Below, in pieces: positions 33,601 through 43,300 of a stretch of DNA of 64,000 bases. The stretch is from Hirsutella rhossiliensis (Eukaryota > Ascomycota > Sordariomycetes > Hypocreales > Ophiocordycipitaceae). Made by a program: the position numbers and the translations under genes. The stretch lies in NCBI RefSeq assembly GCF_020360975.1, contig NW_025408680.1, positions 186,001-250,000 of the forward strand. Direction: 5' to 3'. Within the stretch, counting starts at the first letter, position 1, and the number at the start of each line of letters is the position of its first letter. The notes below the pieces were generated by a model that saw only the letters and a list, made by a program, of their open reading frames with translations, ran no database searches and was not told where the DNA came from.

Positions 33601-36290
33601 AGTAGCTTACTATAGAGTTTAGCTTACCTCTTTATATTTTAAAGCTTAGTATTATTAGTGCTAAATCCCTTTAAGAACTTATACTAGTAAGCCCTCCTTA
33701 CTTTATAGATAGTCTACTTTTAAGCTATAGTCGCTTTATATAAGTCTTTTTAGTTTACTTTACTCCTTTCTTACTTATACTTCCTCCTTACCCTTTTAGC
33801 CTCCCTTATCGCCCTTCTTACCTTTAAGGTAAACTATATATTGCCCTTAAGTACTACTTACCTTTAGCGCGGAACTATAGCTATCGCGATCTATATTAAA
33901 GTAGTAAAGATATAGTTTAGGTCTTAGTTAATATCCTTTAATATCTAAAGTATTAGCTAGTATAGTCTTAGCTAAGATATAGTCTTAGCTTTAACTAGCC
34001 TAGCTTTTACTTCTTTTTACCTTAAAGCTAGTTTAAGCGCCTAGGCCTAAGTATTAATTTATAGTATAATAGTTTAAGGGATATAATCTAACCTAGTTAA
34101 GTCTAAGTTAAGCTTAGTATACTATATCTTAGTCTTTAGTATTACTTAAGCTAGGTTAATAGTACTATCCCTTTAGCTATAGAAAAATCTTATATACTCT
34201 CTTTTTAAAGTAGTAAGTTTAAGTTATAGTTTTATTACCTCTTATATAAGTTATATTATACTATCTAAGGTTCTATTATATTTATCTTAAAGTAAGTAAT
34301 AGATATTAAAGTTCTTTACTATTATTATAAGGTACTTTAGTTTAATTATACTTAAGTCTTATAATATTCTAGCCTTCGCGGCCCTTAGTAATAAGTAAAT
34401 TATTTATAGTTTAATACTATCCTTAAAAATTACCTTACTTTAGTTTAGTTTAAACTAAGGTAACTAAGTCCTTAGCCTAAGCCTTTTATATATATATAGC
34501 GTATACCTCCCCTCCTTATAACCTAAGCTATAAGGCGCTGCTTTAAGAGGTAGGGCCCTATATCTTAATATAGCTTTTACTTCCTATAATACTATTAAGT
34601 TAAAGCTAGCCTAGTAATAAAGCGCTAACTAAGCTAGCTTATATTTCTTTTATATATTTTAAAATAGTACTTTTAGTTATATATAAGTAAGGTTAAGGTA
34701 AAAAAGGTTATTTATATAAAAAAAGAAGCGCTTTATCTCTTAGTACTTTTTTATTTACTATACTTATAAATATCGTTTATATTTAGTTTAGCTTCCCTAG
34801 CCTTACTAGCTAGTAGGTATCTTTAGCTAGACCTTTTATCTTAGCGCGGTTTATTTAGTCCTTACTTTTAAACCGCGGTTAATTTAAGAATACCTTAGGT
34901 TTTAATAGTAAGTAGTACTTATTACTTAATATAAGTCTAGGTATTCGCGAACTATTAAGGTTATTATAAGTAGTTTTCCCTTACCTTTTCTTAGGCTTTA
35001 TTTACTATAAAGTAAGTTTAGGTTTATAATAAGTAGTTCTCTTAATATAAGATATAGTTATAAGGGATTTTACCCTTCTTAGCTTTATATTTATCCTTAC
35101 TTTTATTATATACTATACTTCTATATTAGCTATAAAGTTATATCGATATATACCGCTTAGCGATATAGCTATACCTATAGTAATTATAATACTTTTATAG
35201 TTAAACTAACTTATTATAAGGTTTATATTAAAAGATTTATACTTTAAGGACTAAGCTTAAGTTATAAAGCTTATTAGCTTCCTTTAAGCTATTAACCTTA
35301 ATAAGTATAGTTATTACTATTAATATCTTAAATTAAGGGTATAATACTTAGGCCTAAAAGACCTTAACTTTATTTACCTTTTTAATCTTATAAAGTAATC
35401 GCTCTTTATTTACTATTACTACCCTTAAAGAGATATTCTTAGCGACTACTATATACGCACGGTAAGTAATTATAGCCTTTAGTCTAAATATAGCCTTAAC
35501 CTAGCCTTAGTCCCTTTAATAGGCTCTTACTAAGGTATTAAATATAACCGCGGTATCTTTACTTTAAAGGCGCCTCGCTACTATAACGCTTATAGCTTTT
35601 AAGGCCGTATTTACTACTTTTATTATATCCTTTAGTTTATAGCTTAGGATTTTAAGTAGTACCTTAGTAAGGACTACGATAATCTTATATTTATAGCGCG
35701 GTAGGACCTATTTTACCGCGGCTTTATATTAGGTCGATCCCTTAGTCTTAGCTATAACCGCGGCTTAAGTTCGCTTTAGGCCCCCTAGGCCTAAAGCGAT
35801 ACTTAGGCGGAGTTCCTCCTTAACTACCTCCTTAATTACTTCCTAGATTATCGTCTTAAAGCTCTTATTCGCGTAAAGCACCGCTAATAACGCGCTATTA
35901 ATATAGCTCTTTACCTTAAAAAGCTATTTAACTACTACCTATACCTTACTAAACTATATACTTAGGATAAAGCCTATAAGTTTATTATATACTACTTTTT
36001 CTATAAGGTTACTTAGCGCTTAACTAAGTATTATATTACTACTTTAGGTTTATTAACTCGCTTTATTAAGGTATATAAACTTAGGTAGCGTCTCTTTACG
36101 CTATACGCTTTAGTCGAGCCTAGTATATCGAGGGCCGCTTTTACGTCTACCTACCCCTTAGCCTTATTATAGTATTATTACTAAAGGTAATTAATACCGC
36201 TAAATTAATTCTTAGTATTAGTTAGTATTTTAGTCGCGATATATACCTACCGCGGGCGTATATTAGTTTTATAAGAAGTTTTTTTTTAAT

Positions 36291-37044
36291 AAAAATTAAT
36301 ATTATTAGTATAAAAAGGGGCTATAAGTAGCTTTACTTCCTTATATTATAATTAATTAAATAATATAAAAAGATAATAGCTATAGACTTATACTAAGCTT
36401 ATAACTATTACTAGTTATTAGGTCTTTATATTAAAAAAAGAAGGTATATATTACTCTTTCCTACTTAAGAGAAGGAGTCTATAAGTATAACTATATATAT
36501 ATATATATAAAGTATAGGGGGGGATAGGTTTCCCTATTAATCCGGTAGCTTACGGTTATCCGGATCTATTAAGTAACTTCCTTAGTATCCCTTAGGTTAA
36601 CTGCCGCATTCGGTGCCTCCGGATACGGCGATAGCATCGTTTTCGCTTATAGGGATAAGGAGCGCGCCTATTAGTGCGTGTAGGCGTGAGCCCAACCTTC
36701 AATAGCTACCTACACATTAGTCTATGGCCCACTGGGACCCTTGTTAGGTCGTGACACTTAACACTCGGCAATGGGGTCCTGCAGATTCCTGACCCGGTGT
36801 TTCGATGCAGGTTGGGCGTGAATGAGCAGCTGGGGGCACGTCGCATCGAAAGAACCATGGTCCTGCCATTGGATGGAAATTGTGGGACTCACAGTTACGG
36901 TGGCGCTTGACGATTGGTCGGCGCTCGTGGACCCCATTCCTGCAGGCTCGCAGCCATGCATTCCCCACACGCCACTCCATCTCGAGACCTTCGTCCCAGG
37001 GCACATAACCAAGACCTCCCCCTCCCTTCCGTGTTCTCATCGCC
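36291..37044. other. boundary between RIP block and gene-rich DNA
   Basis: To about 36,560 the sequence is still AT-rich, with a TATATA run near 36,495. From about 36,600 CpA and TpG return and GC content rises sharply. No gene or element could be assigned here. Confidence 0.6.
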
Positions 37045-38772
37045 ATGGCGCGCACTCGAGCCCAAACAGCAGCCCAGGGGGCGCCCCCATCGCCGGCGTC
37101 AAACAATCAAGGTACTCATTATTCGCAGCGCTAAAGGACATCTCCCTTCCGCTGACACTTGCAGGAATCGACCCCAGGGCATCCAGCCGCGCAAAGGCAG
37201 TTCTCGAAAGCGCGCAACCAGGCGCGCCGAACGCAATCGCCCGCATCCAACTACACCCAGCGAGACACCATATCCACAAGTATGACTTCTATCCTTCGTA
37301 TTATACGGTTCACAAGCGAAGTTGGTTCACAGGGTCCACAGGATTCGCCAGCGCCTATGCAGAGCAGAGGTCGCAAGCGCAAGCAATCAGTCGGGCACGC
37401 GCTCGAGGCCAGCCCAGACCTAGACTTAAACCCGAAGCGACAACGGACATCCCCTCCACGCCCTACCGAAGACGCATTTGGCGAGCCAGCGATTACCAGC
37501 GGCGCCCACAAACACACTAACCCGGTTGCTTTCTGGGTGAAGCAAGGGCGCTGGCCAGAGGAACAGGACTGGCCAGAAGAGACCTCAAGGACGGGTTTTA
37601 CATTGGACCGTCTACTACTTGCGCGGAAGAAATCCTTGTCCACCCTGTCCCGGAAGCGATCGAACTCTGCTACATCCACGACGCCCAGCGACCAGAAGCC
37701 GAGGGAGGAGAAGAGTGCGCCGTATAGGGACGCGCGATACCCGCTCCTGCTCCAGACTAAGGGCTCATATATGGATATCTCTGAGCTTGGTGTTACCAAT
37801 ACGAGCAAGCAACTTATTAGGGACCTCCTTAGCGATGGGCAGTCGGTTCCTCAGGGGACCCTCTTCGACGACGATATCTTCGTGGATGCTTGTCGCAACC
37901 TCGAGAATAAGAATGAGGCGAGGATCATTCAAGATATCTCAAGGCTTATCGTTCCTTCGGCGGAATCGCTCGCACTCCGGAACAAGAACTATAAACGCCT
38001 TGTCGAGAGCGTCAACGAAGGGTGGAACAACTCGATCCCTCTCACAAACACCCGTCCACAGCCTGACTACTCCGTTGGGTTCAAACGAGACGCATTCACC
38101 GAGGACCAGCTCGCCAAGCTATCGCCATTTATTGGCGACTTTATCGCCGGGGACCAGTCCTTCTTCATGGCCACGTACTACATGTACTTCCCGTTCCTGA
38201 CTTCCGAGGTGAAATGCGGCGCCGCGGCGCTCGACATCGCAGACCGGCAGAATGCGCACAGCATGACCCTTGCGGTACGGGCCATTGTTGAGCTCTTCCG
38301 TGCTATAAAGCGCGAGGATAGAGTCAACCGGAAGATCCTCGCCTTCTCTGTCTCGCATGACCATAGCTCGGTCCGCATCTACGGCCACTACCCGGTGATA
38401 GCCGGGAAAGACATCAAGTACTACCGCCATCCGATCCATAAATTCGACTTCACCGCGCTTGACGGAAAGGACAGATGGACGGCATATCGATTCACGAAGA
38501 ACGTCTACGACACATGGATGCCCAAGCATTTCGAGAACATCTGCTCTGCCATCAACCAGTTGCCGTCGGATTTGGACTTTGATGTCCCACCACTTTCTGG
38601 GGCGACCGGGCTTTCCCAGGATTTAGGAAATCTGGTGCAGTCGGGTTACTCCGGTTCTGCTGGCGAGCAGGACAGCCAGTCGAGTATCGCCGAGCAGCAA
38701 GCGGTCACTCCAGACACCTCATTCAGTGGGGGAGCAAAGAGGAGGAAAGGCCGGAAGTTGGCGGAGGGATAG
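37045..38772 (+). CDS. DUF7924-type fungal protein with PD...ExK nuclease-like residues
   Basis: The frame is open without interruption from 37165 to the stop at 38772. After a basic, disordered N-terminal part with R-G-R-K-R-K and N-P-K-R-Q-R (nuclear-signal-like) comes a folded region. It contains P-D-Y-S-V-G (about 38,070) and, some 45 residues later, S-E-V-K-C (38203-38217), then L-D-I-A-D-R-Q-N-A-H-S-M. This block is characteristic of the large fungal DUF7924 family. P-D followed by E-x-K resembles the PD-(D/E)xK nuclease core, which is my inference. The 5' end is unsettled. ATG at 37045 has a strong context and reads M-A-R-T-R-A-Q-T. A likely intron begins at 37112, with a branch-point-like GCTGAC near 37151 and TTGCAG ending at 37164, but that splice changes frame; acceptors at 37177 or 37186 keep it. 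An in-frame ATG also exists at 37282. The gene lies within 1 kb of the RIP block, and its role is unknown. Confidence 0.8.
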
Positions 38773-39194
38773 ATAGGATTTCCATTCCAGAATGAATTTA
38801 TTGCGTGATGACTGCCGCCTTGCGACCCCGCTCTCTCCTTACCATGAATGCCTGACCGCACTCCTCATTAGCTGATGGAATTGTGAGTAGGCGGCGCGGC
38901 GAATGAGGCATAATGATTGGCTGGGCACTGCCGCGAAGGAGGAGCCGGTGTTCACCCACTGATCAGCAAATGAGCTGATGCGCCAGTTAATTGGCTTGCC
39001 CGGGAGTTGTAGCCTTGACGCCTGGCGTGCTGCGACGAGGAAGGGTGTTCGAGGCAGAAAGACCCCGAGTTGTTGAATTTAATTCTTAAACATGCTCGCT
39101 CAGAGTAGATATTCATGCGTGCTTCACGCAACGTTCACCTGGAGGGGTGTGGTGCGAGCGCAGAGGAGATGCATTGCACATGTGCTGTAAGTGG
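38773..39194. other. intergenic, nothing recognised
   Basis: GC-normal spacer downstream of the DUF7924-type gene. No frame, RNA or repeat could be supported. Confidence 0.5.
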
Positions 39195-39528
39195 GACCAT
39201 ATGTCTATCTTAGGGCTCTAGGCGATATAGCTCGGGCTCGTGTAACTATTATTAATTAAGAATCCCTAGTATATTTCTTATACTTTATACTTATCAAGGG
39301 AATTCCCCAAAAATTCGCTATATAATCTACTAATAAGTTATTATTTCTAGGTAGTTTCTAATATATAAAGGCGCTGCTAAGACTAGCTTAGCGCTACCTA
39401 TATTAGCTATAGTAAGGAGTATACTATAGCTACTAGAAGAATATACCCCTATACTCCTATTATACGGTTATAAAGAAATAATAGGCATAGGGAGGCTTTT
39501 AAGTAGAAGTAGCAAAAAGAAACAACTT
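39195..39528. mobile_element. small RIP-eroded transposon relic beside the 5S rRNA gene
   Basis: An island of TpA-rich DNA about 330 bp long within GC-rich sequence. The part 39,413-39,520 resembles 17,820-17,925 in the RIP block, sharing AAGAATATACC, ATAAAGAAATAATA and GGAGGCT in order. It ends a few bases from the 3' end of the 5S gene. It is too short to classify; an LTR fragment is the best guess. Confidence 0.5.
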
Positions 39529-39535
39529 AAAAAAC
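39526..39535 (-). terminator. Pol III T-run terminator of the 5S gene
   Basis: On the minus strand the gene end TGTATGTT runs into a six-T stretch followed by AAGTTG, the usual RNA polymerase III stop. Confidence 0.6.
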
Positions 39536-39652
39536 ATACAGCAGCCGGTGTTCGCTGGTCGTCACCGACCCAACTACTAATCTGCCCCTTGCCTGGTTGA
39601 TTTACCGAGATCGAACGGGATCGGATGCTTTCAGGCAGGTATGGCCGTATGT
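39533..39652 (-). rRNA. 5S ribosomal RNA gene
   Basis: On the minus strand, a 120-nt sequence begins ACATACGGCCATACC and ends GCTGTATGTT. The ends pair as helix I (ACATACGGC with GCTGTATGT). CCTGCCTG pairs with CAGGCAAGG as helix II. GCATCCGATCCCGTTCGATC matches the conserved loop B/helix III region with the internal promoter box, and TTAGTAGTTGGGTCGGTGAC with CGACCAGCGAA matches the conserved 3' half. Polymerase III should stop in the T-run right after the gene (39532 downward). A single dispersed 5S gene outside the rDNA array is normal for Pezizomycotina. No RIP-type damage is evident, so it is probably functional. Confidence 0.93.
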
Positions 39653-39787
39653 ATCAATACGTGCTGCAAGTTTACCTAATCCATACAGGGGTTCGCTGCC
39701 CGCCGGATAGAAGCATCACTAGCGATGCGGTGACAGGTAAACACCGTAACAGTACAAGGAGGCACTTGATATTTAATCGAACAACCG

Positions 39788-39905
39788 GGCAGCCAGGCAA
39801 GCAGTCAACTAAGTAATCAATCGGATATTCAGCCTAGCAGTCAATCAAGTAGTCGGGCAGACAGTCAGGCAGACAGCAAAGCAGCCAGCCGAGCAGTCCG
39901 GCAGT
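39788..39905. repeat. degenerate short tandem repeat (GCAG/CAGT units)
   Basis: An irregular run of CAGCCAG, CAAGCAGTC, CAGACAGTC and GCAGACAG-like units. The rest of 39653-40385 shows no credible gene. Confidence 0.55.
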
Positions 39906-40385
39906 AAAAGTCAAGCAGGGATACAAATAGCTCGAGAATCTCGCAATGTAGCCACCATCCTCTCTCAACTAGGAATGTTGTATTTCTTGAATCTTCTGTA
40001 CTTCGTACTATGCACTTTTGTTGTCTGGTTCGCCCATGGACATCACCACCACCACGCTGAACTCGCCCTCTGCGCCACCCCACACATATGTACCGCGATG
40101 CTCGCAGACGAGTATACACACAGACAAGCTCGCGTCTCCCGGGCAGGACAATAAGAAGGGCGTGCTTTACCACAGCGGTCACACATCAGGGGAATATCGA
40201 CCAAAAAAAACACAAACATGGCCGCCTCCTGTAGTAGTCACGGACCACGAGACTAAAGGGCACGCGGAGGGCAACCAAAAAAGGGAAAGGGGAGAGAGAA
40301 GAGAAAAAGGGATCCTCTCGAGAAGACAGGATATGTGAGGGAGAAACAAGGGGGAGGGGGTTCTGTCGTTCATCATGTCGTGTCG

Positions 40386-43300
40386 TCAAGCGCGGAGAAC
40401 CTCCTGGTGCAGCAGCCGTAACACCCATCCCGCCTCGCCTGCCGTCGCGAGCTGAAAACACCACTTCTTAATGTTGCCCCCCGTCGCCCCCGTCGCCGGC
40501 ACCATGCCCACGACGCCGTCGCCATCTTTGACCTCCTCCCACACGCCGCACACGATGCCCCTGCTGCCCATGCCCGAGAAGCACCCGCTGCCCAGCACCG
40601 CGTCCAGCACCACCTTGGGCGCCTCCGACTCCTTCTTGGGCACCGTCGTCACCGTCACCCGCTTCTCCAGCCCGTGGTTGGCCCGCAGCGCCTGCCGCCA
40701 CCCGGGCGGCGGCCGCCGGATCTGCAGGCTGCAGTTGCCGTAGTCTTCCCATTTGGCCGCCGCCACCAGCAGGAGGTGCAGTCGGATTTTGATGTTTTCG
40801 GTGCTCGGGCTCGCCGAGTGCCGCCCGCTCTCCGCCATACTGACAGATGGCGACCGCAGGGGGGACGCGCCCGACGACGAGGAATTCAGCGTGTACATGC
40901 TGTTGCCGCCACCGCCGCTCCCCGCGCCCTGTCGGTCGACCGACGAGCGCGCAATGTTAAACGACAGGTTGCCCGCCAGCGTCAGCTTCTTGAGAAACGT
41001 CGACGCCGAGGGCACCGACGACGGCGTCGTGCTGGTTCCGTCGTGGGACTGCGACGGCGCCCTCACCGAGCCGCGGTAGCTGTTCTTCCTACCGAACCAG
41101 CCTCGTCGCCGGCTGCTGGAGCTGCCTTCGCCGGCCGCCGTCGCATTGCGCTCGCCGAAGCTCTTGAAGCGTGCCTCGTTTTCGAGCTGGATAAACTTTT
41201 GGTTGTTGAGCCGCGCGTGGTGGACCGACATGTAGAGGCTGAAGCATTCGGGGGCGCTGTGGCATCGGAACCGAAAGTTGCCCCCGCCGTGCGACGGATG
41301 CAGCAGGCAGTGGGGCTGCACCGACGAGCGAATCTCGAGGTCGAGGGCCGTGCTCTGCCTGATCAGGACGAGCGGGGTGAGATCGAGGGCCAGCAGAGGC
41401 CTGTCGTCCTTTTTGGAGTCCCTCTTGTGAAAATTGTAGGCCTCGACCAGGCCGGCCTTGACGATGATGGAGCACGGGTGTGCCGACATGTCTTTCCACG
41501 TGCCCTTATCCGACCACCGCGAGATGGTTGCAATGAACCGCTCTGCCTTGTCCTCGGGTGCCGCCTTGGGGCCGTGCAGGCCGGCCTGGGAGGCCGAGTT
41601 GGAGGGGGTCAAGCTGCATGCCGAAGCCGCCGACACTGCCGACACTTGAGACTCGGCCTCGGGGAGCGTGTCCTGCTTGATACTGACGCCGAGCTCCGTC
41701 TCGGGAATGTCCACGCTCTCAATCTCGTCGTCGGACGACTCGGGCTCGGACTCCTCCGTCGAGTAGGCGCCAGACGCAGACGACGTGTCAGACGGCAGGT
41801 ACTCGTGCTTGAGAGGGGACGAGCCTCGGCGCTTAACGCGGTCATTACTCTGCTTGTCCACCGGCGGAGACAGCTTCGGTGTCGACGTGTCCGCAGCCCG
41901 AGGGCTGGGGCTGGGCGGCGACCGGTGCGCTGGCGGCGGCGGCGGCGGCGTGTCATCAGCTTGCGGGTAGACATGTTTCGAGTCCTCCGCCCAAAGGCTC
42001 CGGGAGTCCGTCCGCGTGCTCTCGCTCGGCCGTCGACTCTTCTCTTCCCTGTACTCATGTTGGCGGGTGGGGGTCTTTTCGGGATCCCCGTCGTCGGAAG
42101 ATGGCGCCGGGGACGGTTGCGACGGAATGGTCGAAGATCGGGGTCGGTATCGCGACGGAAGAGCACGGCGGCCGTCAGGGCTGGGCGCCGAGAGATCCTT
42201 GGCTATCGGCGATCTGGGGGAGCTTGACAGCTCGCTCGGGGCTCCGACCGAGATATCCGGCATGCTCTCGGGAGTGGACGGACGGCCGGGCTCGCTGACG
42301 ACGCTGGGCTCCAGCTCCGTCGGCGGCACGGGAGTCCGGGGGAAGATGTCGAGCCAATCCTGTATCTGGTCTTCACTGTCTGCTCCGAGGGTGAGCAGTT
42401 CGTGCCACGCCCTGCCATTGTACGTGCCGTGAACCATGACAACCATCTCCAGAGCTGCCATGCTGGCGCGCGCAGACACCACCGACATGGAAATGGGCGC
42501 AAAGAGGAGGTATGATCGGAGAAGATCCCCCGTTTCTCGAATCAGCAAGTCGCCCTCGTCGCCTGGATGGCTCTGCTTGTCGCGGTGAACCAACTCCACC
42601 TGGCACTCGAGCCTCTGGCCGTTGGAGTGCGCCAAGCTGAGCGAGAAGAGGTCCTTGGCATTGACCTGGCGGCTGGGGTCAATCTTCACCGGGCTCTTGG
42701 CGCTCTCGAGCGTTCTGAGATCACGGGTTCTCGCCGTGTCGGTGTCGACGGCGTCTTCGTCCGTCATCCGGGCCGTCTCCTCCTTGTGTCGCCGTCTGGC
42801 CTTTTCTTGCAGGACCTCAAAATCCCGGACCAGGTCATGCGTGTCCGAGGAGCCTTGAATGGCATCCACGCATTGGAAGAAGCGCGCCAACTGCTTGACC
42901 CGAATCAGTGGTCGCTTGAGCAAGTATGCGACAGCCACCCGCTCCCCCTCTGCATTGACAATGTCTCCGCTCTCGTTCCTGGGCAGCGCATTCAGGAGAG
43001 AGTCATCGTCGCCCGACGAGCCCTCGGCCGGGGCGAGGTTGACGACGACGTCTTCGAAGCCCAGCCGCCATGCGCTCAGATAACTGCTGTAGATAGGCAC
43101 GATGCCGTGTGCCCAGTGGGACAGCTTCCGAATGTCCGAGGTTGACGCCTTTTTGTGCGCATTGTTTAGCTTCTCGAGGGCGACGCCCATGCTGACGACC
43201 GACTTTGACAGGCTGTACGAGCCGGGCTTCGAGGGGCTGCTGCCAAAGAGCTCTGTCGCGCTCGTGCCGTACACGACATGAGACAGCAGGACCGGCACGA

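Larger units (their letters stand above)
25108..36290 (-). mobile_element. Tad-like LINE, RIP-destroyed, split by a copia insertion
   Basis: A non-LTR retrotransposon on the minus strand in two pieces, 36290-33606 and 26859-25113. ORF1 (about 35,950-34,700) keeps a stretch like A-R-R-L-x-S-x-D-T-A-V, typical of fungal LINE ORF1, and a ruined CCHC knuckle region near 35,100-35,200. ORF2 shows an endonuclease end near 34,380-34,000 and the linker to the reverse transcriptase. Across the copia insertion it continues with a stretch like L-D-I-K-G-A-F-N near 26,220-26,260 and F-A-D-N (F-A-D-D mutated) at 25948-25959. The ORF2 frame continues sensibly when the copia element and one AGTAG are removed. 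The 3' end is uncertain because the next copia element lies at 25107. Confidence 0.85.

Noticed and set aside
40674..42227. 517-codon plus-strand frame opposite the large gene
   Set aside because: It is the antisense shadow of the 1,847-codon gene, arginine-rich as expected from the GC-biased third positions of the real gene.
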